Shown here: positions 28,079-37,162 of the stretch, one piece after another
How positions within the stretch are numbered: the stretch's first letter is position 1
Layout: each line of letters opens with the position of its first letter
DNA from: Polaromonas sp. OV174
GTDB lineage: Bacteria > Pseudomonadota > Gammaproteobacteria > Burkholderiales > Burkholderiaceae_C
NCBI RefSeq assembly: GCF_900112285.1
Contig: NZ_FOKZ01000003.1
Coordinates: forward strand, 1 to 64,000
Direction: 5' to 3'
DNA length: 64,000 nucleotides
The notes under the pieces: model-generated
Told to the model about the DNA's origin: nothing
The model's input: only the letters and a program-made list of their open reading frames with translations
Databases searched by the model: none
Program-made: the position numbers and the translations under genes

Positions 28079-28140
28079 CGCTGGAGTTTAGCCGTCACGG
28101 CAGCGCGCAAGCTGTGGTTCCGTGCGGCCGTATTTGGTGA

Positions 28141-28225
28141 GCTCTTCACACCAGCAGGGGCCACGGAACCGGCTTTGCCGGGCCGCAGGCGCAGCGGCCC
28201 CCTCGGGAGGCAGGGAGCTACACGC
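28141..28225 (-). repeat. GC-rich structured dispersed repeat, copy 1
   Basis: About 85 bp nearly identical in reverse orientation to 51955-52039. The core holds nested inverted repeats: CCGGC-AAA-GCCGG inside GGGGCCGC...GTGGCCCC. Lies between murJ and rpsT, immediately upstream of the likely rpsT promoter. Confidence 0.85.
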
Positions 28226-28247
28226 TAGTAGAGCGGCCGTGGAGGTA

Positions 28248-28253
28248 TATAAT
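28248..28253 (+). promoter_or_regulatory. Likely -10 box of rpsT
   Basis: Perfect TATAAT 55 bases before the rpsT ATG. The -35 region is weak (CTAGTA at the right spacing), and the GC-rich repeat ends about 23 bases upstream of the -10 box. Confidence 0.5.
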
Positions 28254-28308
28254 CGTGGGCTTTGCTGCATCATCCACAGACTCCTCCCTGGATTAAAGGA
28301 AATTTATT

Positions 28309-28611
28309 ATGGCAACCGCCAAACCCAAGAAAAAGAACCCCCGCCTCGCCTCCGGCCGCAAACGCGTCCGCCAGGACGTCAAACTCAATGCCGCGAATAC
28401 CTCGCTGCGTTCCAAATACCGCACCGCTGTGAAAAACGTCGAAAAAGCCGTTGCAGCTGGTGACAAAGACAAAGCCAAGGACTTGTTCGCCAAGGCCCAA
28501 AGCATTGTGGACACGATTTCCGACAAGGGCATCTTCCACAAGAACAAGGCCGCTCGCGATAAGAGCCGCCTGTCTGCCAAGGTGAAAGCCCTGGCCCTGA
28601 AAGCCGCCTAA
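28309..28611 (+). CDS. rpsT: 30S ribosomal protein S20
   Basis: 100 residues, strongly basic. It begins with the [20 protein letters not shown]-type basic segment and keeps the S20 pattern of long helices ([20 protein letters not shown]). S20 binds 16S rRNA early in 30S assembly. Monocistronic, with its own promoter-like TATAAT and a strong terminator. Slightly longer than the ~87-residue E. coli protein, as is common in betaproteobacteria. Confidence 0.97.
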   Translation: MATAKPKKKNPRLASGRKRVRQDVKLNAANTSLRSKYRTAVKNVEKAVAAGDKDKAKDLFAKAQSIVDTISDKGIFHKNKAARDKSRLSAKVKALALKAA

Positions 28612-28693
28612 ACATTTAGGCAAATCGCCCGGACGGTATTTCCCACAAAATTCCGCTCCGCCGTTTTGTAGGGTGCGCTGCAGCAAAAGTAAG

Positions 28694-28717
28694 AAACCGC
28701 CTTTCGGCGGTTTTTTT
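28694..28717 (+). terminator. Intrinsic terminator of rpsT
   Basis: Hairpin AAACCGCC-TTTC-GGCGGTTT followed by TTTT, 83 bases after the stop codon. Confidence 0.92.
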
Positions 28718-28764
28718 ACGTCTGTACTTTCTGGATCGGGATGAGCCTGGTCACCCAGGACCAC

Positions 28765-29082
28765 TCAGGGCTTGGGTGGATCGGGAAGCAGACAAGCCTC
28801 GGCCATTTGCAGCTTGTTGTCTTTGGCGAAGTTGATGGCGAAATCCCAGGCCATGGGTTCGGCGTCGCGCAGTTCAGCGTTGACCACCACGTACTTGACG
28901 CCGTTGATGACGGTTGGAACGCACCAGGGGGAATAAGTCAGGTGACTGCCGGGCTGCGGCCCACCGGGACGGAACTGGCTCATCACCCCGCACAACCGAT
29001 CGGCCCAGTCGCTGGGCCGGAAGGTTTTGCCATCATGGGTGACGCCCTGAATGAAAACTTCTTTGGCGGAGTTGGAGACCAT
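28765..29082 (-). CDS. DUF3579 domain protein
   Basis: 105 residues. GVTHDGKTFRPSDWADRLCG, FRPGG and YSPWCVPTVINGVKCV-like positions (here GVKYVVVNAEL) match the DUF3579 family, which is found mainly in betaproteobacteria and often sits upstream of argD/argF, as it does here. No signal peptide or membrane segment. Function unknown; the gene position suggests a link to arginine metabolism, but only by association. Confidence 0.85.
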   Translation of the reverse strand: MVSNSAKEVFIQGVTHDGKTFRPSDWADRLCGVMSQFRPGGPQPGSHLTYSPWCVPTVINGVKYVVVNAELRDAEPMAWDFAINFAKDNKLQMAEACLLPDPPKP

Positions 29083-29323
29083 CGGGTGGAGGGTTTTTCG
29101 CGTGCCCGGGAAGCCGGTATGCGTCCCATGCTGCAGCGCGCAACTATTCTATCTTATATAAGACTCAGCTCAGATTTGCAGGCCGGCGCTGCAACCCGGC
29201 CCCGGCGCATGACTGTGATGCAGGATAGTCACAAAAGGCCGTAAAGTCTGCGCCTAAAATCACTTCAGACCCGCCCATTTTGGCGCGGCCTTCCGTTTTT
29301 TGCCACCGTCCCCGGAGTTATCA

Positions 29324-30538
29324 ATGACCGCTGCCCTCCCCGACCACATCGAAGCCGCCTCTCCCCACGTGATGAATAGCTACGGCCGTCTGCCGATAGC
29401 GCTCTCGCACGGCCAGGGCTGCCGCGTCTGGGATGTCAACGGCAACGCCTACATCGATGCGCTGGGCGGCATTGCCGTCAACACCCTGGGTCACAACCAC
29501 CCCGAGCTGGTACCCGCCTTGCAAGAGCAGATCGGCAAGCTCATTCACACCTCCAACTACTACCATGTGGCGCTACAGGAAACCCTGGCCGCCAAGCTGG
29601 TGGAACTGTCGGGCCTGGAAAACGTCTTTTTCTGCTCCACCGGCCTGGAAGCCAACGAGGCCGCGCTCAAGCTGGCGCGCAAGTTCGGTCATGACAAGGG
29701 CATTGAACGCCCCGAAATCGTGGTCTATGAAAAAGCCTTTCACGGCCGCAGCATTGCCACGCTCAGCGCCACCGGCAACCCCAAGGTGCAGGCCGGCTTC
29801 GGCCCGCTGGTCGAAGGTTTTATCCGCGTGCCGCTCAACAACATCGATGCATTGAAGGCCGCCACCGCCAACAACCCCAATGTGGTGGCCGTGTTCTTTG
29901 AGGCTATCCAGGGCGAAGGCGGCATCAACAGCATGAAGGACGAGTACCTGCGCGAAGTTCGGGCGCTCTGCGACGAGCGCGACTGGCTGCTGATGATCGA
30001 CGAGGTGCAGTGCGGCATGGGCCGCACCGGCAAATGGTTTGCCCACCAGTGGGCTGGCATCAAGCCCGACGTCATGCCCTTGGCCAAGGGCCTGGGTTCG
30101 GGCGTGCCGATTGGCGCGGTGGTGGCCGGCCCGAAAGCCGCGCATATTTTTCAACCCGGAAACCACGGCTCGACCTTTGGCGGCAACCCGCTGGCCATGC
30201 GGGCCGGCGTGGAAACCATTCGCATCATGGAACAAGACGGCTTGCTGGCCAATGCCGTCAAGGTCGGTGACCACCTGCGCACGGCGCTCGCTCGCGAACT
30301 GGCCGGTGAAAAAGGCCTGAAAGAAATCCGCGGCCGCGGCCTGATGCTGGGCATTGAGCTGACCAAGCCCTGCGGCGAACTGGTCAAGCGCGCTGCCGAC
30401 AACGGCCTGCTGATCAGCGTCACCGCCGACACCGTGATCCGCATGGTGCCTTCGCTCATCATGACCATCGCCGAGGCCGATGAGGTGGTGGCGATTCTGG
30501 TTCCGCTGATCAAGCAACTGCTGCAGGAAGGCGCATGA
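29324..30538 (+). CDS. argD: Acetylornithine/succinyldiaminopimelate aminotransferase
   Basis: 404 residues, class III PLP aminotransferase. FCSTGLEANEAALKLAR binds the PLP phosphate, MIDEVQCGMGRTGK carries the conserved aspartate, and the PLP lysine is in PLAKGLGSG. It transaminates N-acetylglutamate semialdehyde in arginine synthesis. Start at ATG 29324 with CCGGAG upstream. Overlaps argF by ATGA, which strongly supports the arginine role over other class III enzymes. Confidence 0.94.
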   Translation: MTAALPDHIEAASPHVMNSYGRLPIALSHGQGCRVWDVNGNAYIDALGGIAVNTLGHNHPELVPALQEQIGKLIHTSNYYHVALQETLAAKLVELSGLENVFFCSTGLEANEAALKLARKFGHDKGIERPEIVVYEKAFHGRSIATLSATGNPKVQAGFGPLVEGFIRVPLNNIDALKAATANNPNVVAVFFEAIQGEGGINSMKDEYLREVRALCDERDWLLMIDEVQCGMGRTGKWFAHQWAGIKPDVMPLAKGLGSGVPIGAVVAGPKAAHIFQPGNHGSTFGGNPLAMRAGVETIRIMEQDGLLANAVKVGDHLRTALARELAGEKGLKEIRGRGLMLGIELTKPCGELVKRAADNGLLISVTADTVIRMVPSLIMTIAEADEVVAILVPLIKQLLQEGA

Positions 30539-31473
30539 CCATGAGCGCTCCCCTCAAACCCATCAAGCACTACCTGCAATTTAGCGACTTCACCGCCGAT
30601 GAGTACGCCTACTTGTTCGAGCGCGCCGCTCTGATCAAGAAAAAATTCAAGGCCTACGAAAAGCATCAGCCGCTGGTCGACCGCACCATGGCCATGATTT
30701 TCGAGAAGGCTTCGACCCGCACCCGCGTGAGCTTTGAGGCCGGTATGTACCAGCTGGGCGGCAGCGTGGTGCATCTGACCACCGGCGACAGCCAGCTGGG
30801 CCGGGCCGAGCCGATCGAAGACAGCGCCAAGGTCATCAGCCGCATGGTTGACCTGGTGATGATCCGCACCTTCGAGCAGACCAAGATTGCCCGCTTCGCC
30901 GAGCATTCGCGCGTGCCTGTCATCAACGGCCTGACCAACGAATTTCACCCTTGCCAGATCCTGGCCGACATCTTTACCTACATCGAACACCGCGGCTCCA
31001 TCCAGGGCAAGACGGTGGCCTGGGTCGGCGACGGCAACAACATGGCCAACACCTGGCTGCAGGCCAGCGAAATCCTCGGCTTCAAGGTGCACCTGAGCAC
31101 GCCCGGCGGCTACGAGGTCGATCAGTCGATTGCCGGCATACGCTCGGCCAGCAGCTACCAGGTGTTCAAGGATCCTATGCAGGCCTGCGCCGGCGCCGAC
31201 CTGGTGACCACCGATGTCTGGACCAGCATGGGTTACGAGGCCGAAAACGAGGCGCGCAAAAAAGCCTTTGCCGACTGGTGCGTAGATACCGAGATGATGC
31301 GCGTGGCCAAACCCGACGCCCTCTTCATGCACTGCCTGCCGGCGCACCGCGGTGAAGAGGTCGAGGCCGAGGTGATCGACGGCCCGCAGTCCGTGGTCTG
31401 GGACGAGGCCGAGAACAGGCTGCATGCGCAGAAGGCGCTCATGGAGTACCTATTGCTGGGGCGGCTTGAATGA
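30535..31473 (+). CDS. argF: Ornithine carbamoyltransferase
   Basis: 312 residues. Carbamoyl phosphate site STRTR at residues 60-64 ([12 protein letters not shown]), HPCQILADI for ornithine/carbamoyl phosphate, and the [11 protein letters not shown] loop near the C-terminus are all intact. It makes citrulline from ornithine. ATG 30535 overlaps the argD stop; ATG 30541 is an alternative. The stop codon in turn overlaps the next start. Confidence 0.96.
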   Translation: MTMSAPLKPIKHYLQFSDFTADEYAYLFERAALIKKKFKAYEKHQPLVDRTMAMIFEKASTRTRVSFEAGMYQLGGSVVHLTTGDSQLGRAEPIEDSAKVISRMVDLVMIRTFEQTKIARFAEHSRVPVINGLTNEFHPCQILADIFTYIEHRGSIQGKTVAWVGDGNNMANTWLQASEILGFKVHLSTPGGYEVDQSIAGIRSASSYQVFKDPMQACAGADLVTTDVWTSMGYEAENEARKKAFADWCVDTEMMRVAKPDALFMHCLPAHRGEEVEAEVIDGPQSVVWDEAENRLHAQKALMEYLLLGRLE

Positions 31474-32264
31474 ACCCTTTCAAGGCCGCACTGGCCAGCG
31501 GCCGGCAGCAAGTCGGACTGTGGCTGTCCATGGCCGATCCGTATCTGGCCGAGGTCAGCGCCACCGCCGGCTTCGACTGGCTGCTGATCGACGGCGAACA
31601 TGCGCCCAACGATGTGCGCAGCATGCTGGCGGCGCTGCAGGCGCTTGCGCCCTACCCTTCACAACCCGTCGTGCGGGCCGTGGCCGGCGACGTACCGCTG
31701 ATCAAGCAGTTGCTGGACATTGGCGCGCAGAACCTGCTGGTGCCCATGGTCGACACGGCCGAGCAAGCCCGTACCCTCGTCAGCGCCACACGCTACCCGC
31801 CCCTGGGCATTCGCGGTGTCGGCAGCGCCATTGCCCGCGCCTCGCGCTGGAACGCGCGTGCCGACTACCTAGACACAGCCGACGATGACATCTGCCTGCT
31901 GGTGCAGGTCGAAACCGTGACCGCCTTGCGCAACCTGCAAGCCATCTGCGCCGTGGACGGCGTGGATGGCGTGTTCATAGGCCCGGCCGACCTGGCCGCG
32001 TCCATGGGCCACCGCGGCAAGTCCGACCACCCGGAAGTGCAGGCCGCGATCGAGCAGGCCATGCAAACCATCATCGCCTCCGGCAAGGCCGCCGGTACGC
32101 TCACCTCTGACCCTGCTTTGGCGCGGCGCTACCTGGCGCTGGGCTGCACTTTTGTGGCCACCGGGGTGGACGTGCTGCTCTACGCCAATGCCGCGCGGCG
32201 GCTGGCGTCGGACTTCAAATCGCCCGGCACCGCACCACCTTCGGGCCCTGGCGCGGCTTACTAA
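31470..32264 (+). CDS. HpcH/HpaI-family class II aldolase
   Basis: 264 residues. [10 protein letters not shown] carries the metal-binding glutamate, [15 protein letters not shown] the conserved arginine region, and [17 protein letters not shown] the second acidic metal ligand. The family cleaves 4-hydroxy-2-oxo-heptanedioate and related 4-hydroxy-2-oxo acids to pyruvate or similar plus an aldehyde. Its ATG overlaps the argF stop codon, so it is expressed with the arginine genes; no homoprotocatechuate genes are nearby, so hpaI in the strict sense is doubtful. Confidence 0.88.
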   Translation: MNPFKAALASGRQQVGLWLSMADPYLAEVSATAGFDWLLIDGEHAPNDVRSMLAALQALAPYPSQPVVRAVAGDVPLIKQLLDIGAQNLLVPMVDTAEQARTLVSATRYPPLGIRGVGSAIARASRWNARADYLDTADDDICLLVQVETVTALRNLQAICAVDGVDGVFIGPADLAASMGHRGKSDHPEVQAAIEQAMQTIIASGKAAGTLTSDPALARRYLALGCTFVATGVDVLLYANAARRLASDFKSPGTAPPSGPGAAY

Positions 32265-32291
32265 AAGAGCCGCAAGACCTGGACAAAGCCA

Positions 32292-33044
32292 TCAGCCCCG
32301 GCCCACAAAAGGCATCTGCGTCGCCATGATGGTCATGAACTGTACATTGGTGGACAGCGGAAGCGCCGCCATGTGAACCACGGCGTCGGCGACCTCCTTG
32401 GCATCCATCATGGGTTCGACGGCGATCTCGCCATTGGCCTGGGGCACGCCCTTGGTCATGCGCGCCGACAACTCGGTCAGGGCATTGCCAATATCAATCT
32501 GGCCGCAGGCAATGTTGTATTTGCGGCCGTCCAGCGAGATCGATTTGGTCAGCCCCGTGATGGCGTGCTTGGTCGAGGTGTAAGAGGCCGAATTGGGCCG
32601 CGGTGCGTGGGCGGAAATCGAGCCGTTATTAATGATCCGCCCGCCCTGCGGCACTTGCTCCTTCATCAGCCGGAAAGCGCCTTGCGCGCACAGGAACGAG
32701 CCCGTCAGGTTGATGTTGACGACGTTCTGCCATTGCTCTACCGCGATGTCTTCAAAAGGCACGCCCAGGCCGCTCACGCCGGCGTTGTTGAACAGCACGT
32801 CAATGCGCCCGAACTCGGCCTTGATGCGGGCAAACAAGGCGTTGACGGAGTCGGCATTTCCCACATCGGTTGCCACCGGCAAGGCGCGGTCGCAACCGGA
32901 CTCCTTGGCGACGCTGTTGAGCGGCTCGATGCGGCGCCCGGCCAGCACCACGCGGTAACCGGCCTGCAACATCGCCAGCGCCACGGCTCGGCCAATGCCG
33001 GTGCCCGCGCCGGTGACCAGTGCGACTTTATCGTTCGAATTCAT
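32292..33044 (-). CDS. Short-chain dehydrogenase/reductase
   Basis: 250 residues from ATG 33044. Classical SDR: cofactor motif TGAGTGIG (residues 12-19), NNAG, catalytic serine in NNGSISAH and the YTSTK pair of tyrosine and lysine. A longer upstream open frame lacks homology. Substrate unknown. It is divergent from kynBUA, where other bacteria often carry the kynR regulator. Confidence 0.87.
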   Translation of the reverse strand: MNSNDKVALVTGAGTGIGRAVALAMLQAGYRVVLAGRRIEPLNSVAKESGCDRALPVATDVGNADSVNALFARIKAEFGRIDVLFNNAGVSGLGVPFEDIAVEQWQNVVNINLTGSFLCAQGAFRLMKEQVPQGGRIINNGSISAHAPRPNSASYTSTKHAITGLTKSISLDGRKYNIACGQIDIGNALTELSARMTKGVPQANGEIAVEPMMDAKEVADAVVHMAALPLSTNVQFMTIMATQMPFVGRG

Positions 33045-33225
33045 GGAATGCCCTTGCCTTTGGAAATGGGTTTGAGATATGAAGATGGAATCTGTGGACG
33101 AATCGGGCGCCCGCCCGCTCGCCTGCACTGAGGCCAGGCGCGACGTGCCTGATATTGTGCAGTAGCCGCTGATTTCCCGGCCTCGCCCACCTCGCAACAA
33201 GCGGCCTGGCCACCCCCGAATACTT

Positions 33226-33250
33226 CAGGTTTCAATAATTTTAAAACCTG
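33226..33250. promoter_or_regulatory. Perfect dyad upstream of the kyn operon
   Basis: CAGGTTT-N11-AAACCTG, a 7-bp perfect inverted repeat around an A/T-rich centre, ending 50 bases before the kynB start. Size and position fit an operator, for example for a Lrp/AsnC-type KynR, but no regulator gene is adjacent. Confidence 0.55.
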
Positions 33251-33299
33251 TTGGAAATAACCGACACCACGGGATTTTGAGCGGTGCTACCTTTGGGGA

Positions 33300-33959
33300 A
33301 TGAGCCAGAGAGCCGACCCATCCTCCTTTGCACCGCCCCGGAAAATCCGGGACATTTCCCCTGCCGTCCACCCGGGTGCGCCCGTCTTTCCCGGCGACAC
33401 GCCCTACCAGCAGCAGTGGTGCGCCACCATCGCGCCGGGCTGCCCGGTGAACGTGAGCAGCATCACGCTGTCGCCCCACATCGGCGCCCATGCCGACGCC
33501 CCCTTGCACTACGACCCGCAGGGCGCCGCCATCGGCGCGGTGGCGCTGGACGCCTTCATTGGCCCCTGCCGTGTCATCCATGCGATTGATTGCGGGCCGC
33601 TCATCGAATGGCATCACATTGCCCATGCCGTGAACCAGTTGCCACCGCGTGTGCTGGTGCGCACCTATGCCAAAGCGCCCGAACAATGGGACGCTGCGCT
33701 CAGCGCCTACGCCCCCGACACCATCGAGCGTCTGGCCGCACTCGGCGTGCGGCTGGTGGGCATAGACACGGCCAGCATCGACCCAGCCGACAGCAAGCTG
33801 CTGGCCAGCCACCAGGTGATTCGTCGCCTGGACTTGCGTGTGCTGGAAAACTTGGTGCTCGACGACGTGCCCGAGGGCGACTACGAACTGATCGCCCTGC
33901 CCCTGAAACTCACCCACGCCGACGCATCGCCCGTGCGGGCCGTGCTGCGCGACCTTTGA
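33300..33959 (+). CDS. kynB: Kynurenine formamidase (arylformamidase)
   Basis: 219 residues of the cyclase-like metal hydrolase family. The metal motif HxGxHxDxPxH is His60, His64, Asp66 and His70 (SPHIGAHADAPLH). It hydrolyses N-formylkynurenine to kynurenine and formate. First gene of a three-gene operon; kynU follows after 21 bases. Operon order kynB-kynU-kynA is the one known from other beta- and gammaproteobacteria. Confidence 0.95.
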   Translation: MSQRADPSSFAPPRKIRDISPAVHPGAPVFPGDTPYQQQWCATIAPGCPVNVSSITLSPHIGAHADAPLHYDPQGAAIGAVALDAFIGPCRVIHAIDCGPLIEWHHIAHAVNQLPPRVLVRTYAKAPEQWDAALSAYAPDTIERLAALGVRLVGIDTASIDPADSKLLASHQVIRRLDLRVLENLVLDDVPEGDYELIALPLKLTHADASPVRAVLRDL

Positions 33960-33980
33960 TCCGAGAAAACGAAAACACTT

Positions 33981-35288
33981 ATGACCACTTTGCAAGACTG
34001 CCGCGCCCTGGATGCGCAAGACCCGCTGCGCACCCTGCGCGACCATTTCACCCTGCCGGACGGCGTGATCTACCTTGACGGCAACTCGCTTGGCGTGGCG
34101 CCCATGGCCGCTGCCACCCGCGTCGCCGAGGTGGTGAAGCACGAATGGTCGCAAGGCCTGATCCGTTCGTGGAACGACGCCGGCTGGGTCGACCTGCCAC
34201 AGCGCCTGGGCAACCAGCTCGCGCCCTGGATAGGCGCGGGTGCCGATGAAGTGGTGTGCACCGACACCACCTCGATCAACCTCTACAAGGTGCTGAGCGC
34301 CGCACTCAATATCGCGCGCCAGGACGGCCCCGCACGCACCAAGGTGCTGAGCGAGCGCAGCAATTTTCCGACCGATCTGTACATCGCGCAATCGGTGTGC
34401 CGGGAGCGCGGCCTTGAACTCGTGCTGCTGGAGCCCGAAGAGATCAGCGCCGCGCTGCAGGACGACGTCGCCGTGCTGATGCTCACGCATGTGAACTACC
34501 GCACCGGCGCCATGCACGACATGGCGGCCATGACCGCAGCGGCCCATGCGCGCGGCATCTTGACCATCTGGGACCTGTGCCACAGTGCCGGCGCCGTGCC
34601 GGTGACGCTCAAGGCGGCCGACGCCGACTTCTCCATTGGCTGCGGCTACAAATACCTCAACGGCGGCCCCGGCGCGCCGGCTTTTGTCTGGGTGCACCCG
34701 CGCCATACCGACCGTTTCTGGCAGCCGCTGACCGGCTGGTTCGGCCACGCCGCGCCCTTCGCCTTCACGCCCGACTACCAGCCCGCCTCCGGCATACGCC
34801 GCTACCTCTGCGGCACCCAGCCCATCATCAGCCTGTCGGCGCTTGCCTGCGGGCTGGATGCCTTCGACGCCACGGCAGCGCTGGGCGGCATGGGCGCGCT
34901 GCGCGCCAAGTCGCTGGCGCTGACCGACCTGTTCATTGCGCTGGTGCAAGAGCGCTGCGCCGGCCACGGCCTGGGCCTGGCGACGCCGCTTGAGCACGCA
35001 CAGCGCGGCTCGCAGGTCTGCCTGACCCGCGATGAAGGCCAGGGCGTGAACGGCCAGGGCAGCGGCGCCTATGCCATCGTGCAGGCGCTGATCGCGCGCG
35101 GCGTGATCGGCGACTTCCGCAAGGGCGACGGCGGCACCGGCCGCCACAAGGACATCCTGCGCTTTGGCTTCACGCCGCTGTACGTCGGCTTTGAAGATGT
35201 CTGGAACGCGGTCGAGCACCTGCGCCAGGTGCTGGAAAGCGGCGAGTGGCAACGCGCCGAATTCAACCAGCAAAACGCGGTGACCTGA
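33981..35288 (+). CDS. kynU: Kynureninase
   Basis: 435 residues, PLP-dependent. The PLP lysine is in [15 protein letters not shown], the conserved aspartate/histidine in [13 protein letters not shown], and the N-terminal YLDGNSLG is typical. It cleaves kynurenine to anthranilate and alanine. Ends 2 bases before the kynA start, so the two are coupled. Confidence 0.96.
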   Translation: MTTLQDCRALDAQDPLRTLRDHFTLPDGVIYLDGNSLGVAPMAAATRVAEVVKHEWSQGLIRSWNDAGWVDLPQRLGNQLAPWIGAGADEVVCTDTTSINLYKVLSAALNIARQDGPARTKVLSERSNFPTDLYIAQSVCRERGLELVLLEPEEISAALQDDVAVLMLTHVNYRTGAMHDMAAMTAAAHARGILTIWDLCHSAGAVPVTLKAADADFSIGCGYKYLNGGPGAPAFVWVHPRHTDRFWQPLTGWFGHAAPFAFTPDYQPASGIRRYLCGTQPIISLSALACGLDAFDATAALGGMGALRAKSLALTDLFIALVQERCAGHGLGLATPLEHAQRGSQVCLTRDEGQGVNGQGSGAYAIVQALIARGVIGDFRKGDGGTGRHKDILRFGFTPLYVGFEDVWNAVEHLRQVLESGEWQRAEFNQQNAVT

Positions 35289-35290
35289 GC

Positions 35291-36178
35291 ATGTGCCCGC
35301 ACGCCCACACGCCCTCCACGACGCCTGCCGCCTCGGCGACGGCCCTGCCCGAAGCCATCGTGCACGAAGAGCGCGCCCAGCTCGACTTCAGCCAGAGCAT
35401 GAGTTACGGCGACTACCTGCAGCTCGACGCCATATTGGGCGCGCAAAAACCGCTGTCGCCGGCGCACGACGAGATGCTGTTCATCGTGCAGCACCAGACC
35501 AGCGAGCTGTGGATGAAGCTGATGCTGCACGAGCTGCGCGCCGCCATAGGCCATGTGGCCAACGACGAGCTGCAGATGGCTTTCAAGATGCTGGCGCGCG
35601 TCAGCAAGATCATGGAGCAGTTGGTGCACGCCTGGGACGTGCTGGCCACCATGACGCCGCCCGAGTACAGCGCCATGCGCCCCTACCTGGGCCAATCCAG
35701 CGGCTTTCAGAGCTACCAGTACCGCAGCATCGAATTCGCTTTGGGCAACAAGAATGCCGCCATGCTCAAGCCGCACGAGCACCGCCCCGACCTGCTGGCG
35801 CTGGTGCAGGCGGCCTATGAGGCGCCCTCGCTCTACGATGAGGCCCTGCGCCTGCTGGCGCGGCGCGGCCTGCCCATGCCCGCCAGCCACACCGCGCGCG
35901 ACTGGACCCAGCCTTATGTTGAAAGCCAGGCCGTAGAGCAGGCCTGGCTCACGGTCTACCGCAACCCACAGCAATACTGGGACCTGTACCAGCTGGGCGA
36001 GGAACTCACCGACCTGGAAGACGCTTTTCGGCTCTGGCGTTTTCGCCATGTCACCACGGTGGAGCGCGTGATTGGCTTCAAGCGCGGCACCGGCGGCACC
36101 GGCGGCGTGAGTTATCTGCGCAAGATGCTGGACGTGGTGCTGTTCCCGGAAATCTGGAAGCTGCGCACGGATTTGTAA
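35291..36178 (+). CDS. kynA: Tryptophan 2,3-dioxygenase
   Basis: 295 residues, heme dioxygenase. [14 protein letters not shown] near the N-terminus lines the substrate pocket; the proximal heme histidine is in [13 protein letters not shown], and KRGTGGTGG closes the active site. It opens the indole ring of tryptophan to N-formylkynurenine. Start at ATG 35291 directly after the kynU stop. The last gene of the operon catalyses the first step, so anthranilate is the end product of the three enzymes. Confidence 0.96.
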   Translation: MCPHAHTPSTTPAASATALPEAIVHEERAQLDFSQSMSYGDYLQLDAILGAQKPLSPAHDEMLFIVQHQTSELWMKLMLHELRAAIGHVANDELQMAFKMLARVSKIMEQLVHAWDVLATMTPPEYSAMRPYLGQSSGFQSYQYRSIEFALGNKNAAMLKPHEHRPDLLALVQAAYEAPSLYDEALRLLARRGLPMPASHTARDWTQPYVESQAVEQAWLTVYRNPQQYWDLYQLGEELTDLEDAFRLWRFRHVTTVERVIGFKRGTGGTGGVSYLRKMLDVVLFPEIWKLRTDL

Positions 36179-36510
36179 AGAAAATAGGCCTGTAGCGCCC
36201 ATCAACAGGGCGTAGCAAGCTACGCTTTTAATAGCAAATGACCACACGACCATGCCAGCGGTTTGCGGATTTCTGCAGACGCAGCATCGGTTTATGACTC
36301 ATCCATGAGCCATGGGCGGGCAATGACCCTGCTGGCCGCACAAGACGATAAATCCTATTGAATGCCGGATAGGCGCATAATCCGGAGGTGCGGGTAGCAA
36401 AATACTCGCACAGTGATAGGCAAGTTTCGCGCGCTACAGCGGTACGTTTAAGATTTGTTGTGCTTTCGGGACCCCATCGCTTTTATTTTTTGTATTTTTG
36501 AGGAGTCCCC
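36179..36510 (+). other. Intergenic region: dispersed repeat plus long leader of the RRM gene
   Basis: The first part holds a copy of the palindromic repeat (36184-36235). The rest is probably promoter and leader of the RNA-binding protein gene, with CCGGAT / ATCCGG arms at 36365-36370 and 36380-36385 able to form a hairpin and an A/T-rich stretch (36480-36500) before a GAGGAG ribosome site. Long structured leaders are common for cold-inducible RNA-binding proteins; that is an inference here. Confidence 0.5.
36184..36235 (-). repeat. Full bipartite copy of the palindromic repeat
   Basis: On the minus strand: GCTATTAAAAGCGTAGC (36235-36219), then a second inverted repeat (GCTACGCCC / GGGCGCTAC) and the AGGCCTATTT tail. 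Nearly intact, it follows kynA and may help terminate its transcript. Confidence 0.82.
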
Positions 36511-36870
36511 ATGGGCAATAAACTTTACGTCGGCAACCTGCCATACACCGTTCGTGACGAAGATCTGCAACAGTCTTTCGGCGAATTCGGTTCCATCACC
36601 AGCGCAAAAGTCATGATGGAACGCGACACCGGTCGCTCCAAAGGCTTTGGCTTTGTGGAAATGGGCAGCGATGCTGAAGCTCAAGCCGCAATCGCCGGCA
36701 TGAACGGCCAGTCGCTCGGCGGCCGTAGCATCACCGTGAACGAAGCCCGTCCGATGGAGGCACGTCCTCCCCGTACCGGCGGCTTCGGCGGCGGCGGTGG
36801 CGGCTACGGTGGTGGCGATCGCTCCGGCGGTGGCGGCTACGGCGGCGGCGGCGGTCGCGGCGGCTACTAA
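36511..36870 (+). CDS. RRM-type RNA-binding protein with glycine-rich tail
   Basis: 119 residues. One RNA recognition motif with RNP2 KLYVGNLPY (residues 4-12) and RNP1 KGFGFVEM (44-51), followed from about residue 88 by a Gly/Tyr/Arg-rich tail (GGGGYGGG repeats). Such small bacterial RRM proteins bind single-stranded RNA and are often cold- or stress-induced. Strong GAGGAG before the ATG and a clear terminator after it mark a monocistronic, highly expressed gene. Confidence 0.93.
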   Translation: MGNKLYVGNLPYTVRDEDLQQSFGEFGSITSAKVMMERDTGRSKGFGFVEMGSDAEAQAAIAGMNGQSLGGRSITVNEARPMEARPPRTGGFGGGGGGYGGGDRSGGGGYGGGGGRGGY

Positions 36871-36943
36871 GCCCTGCAAACCCGGTCAACGGCAGAAATG
36901 CCGTTGCCACCCAGCTGACTCAGCCTTGCGCTGAGAAAAGCAC

Positions 36944-36979
36944 AAAAGGCTTCAGAACTTCGGTTTTGAAGCCTTTTTT
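36944..36979 (+). terminator. Intrinsic terminator of the RRM gene
   Basis: Stem AAAAGGCTTCA / TGAAGCCTTTT with a UUCG-containing loop, followed by further T bases. Confidence 0.92.
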
Positions 36980-37021
36980 GTTGGCGCGGCCCCGTCCCGA
37001 GGATGGGGTGGTGCTATTTCC

Positions 37022-37073
37022 GCAAATCTGCAAGCTGCTCACGGCTTTGTGGGCTGCAAGAAAGCAGATTTGC
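37022..37073. repeat. Perfect 10-bp inverted repeat next to a palindromic repeat
   Basis: GCAAATCTGC at 37022-37031 and GCAGATTTGC at 37064-37073, 32 bases apart. It abuts the 17-bp repeat and lies downstream of the aminotransferase gene on the minus strand, where it could end that transcript. Confidence 0.6.
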
Positions 37074-37120
37074 TACCAATTCAGTAGCTTTTTGCGCCCG
37101 TGGCTATTGGGCTACAAGCA
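37072..37120 (+). repeat. Palindromic repeat copy with second arm
   Basis: GCTACCAATTCAGTAGC (37072-37088) followed by TTTTTGCGCCCGTGGCTATT and GGGCTAC, in which GCCC / GGGC form the second hairpin. Between the RRM gene and the convergent aminotransferase gene. Confidence 0.78.
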
Positions 37121-37162
37121 CTTTTTTCATAAATTACTGACTGAGCACGGCTTTTGCAGGGA

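Noticed and set aside
28122-28463. 113-codon frame crossing the GC-rich repeat and rpsT
   Set aside because: It runs through a non-coding repeat and then out of frame through rpsT; no start signal.
33225-35273. 682-codon open frame opposite kynB and kynU
   Set aside because: Codon-position shadow of the kynurenine genes, low-complexity composition and no family resemblance.
36770-36870. Short regular GGC-rich repeats that might look like a CRISPR or tandem array
   Set aside because: They encode the glycine-rich tail of the RRM protein in frame.
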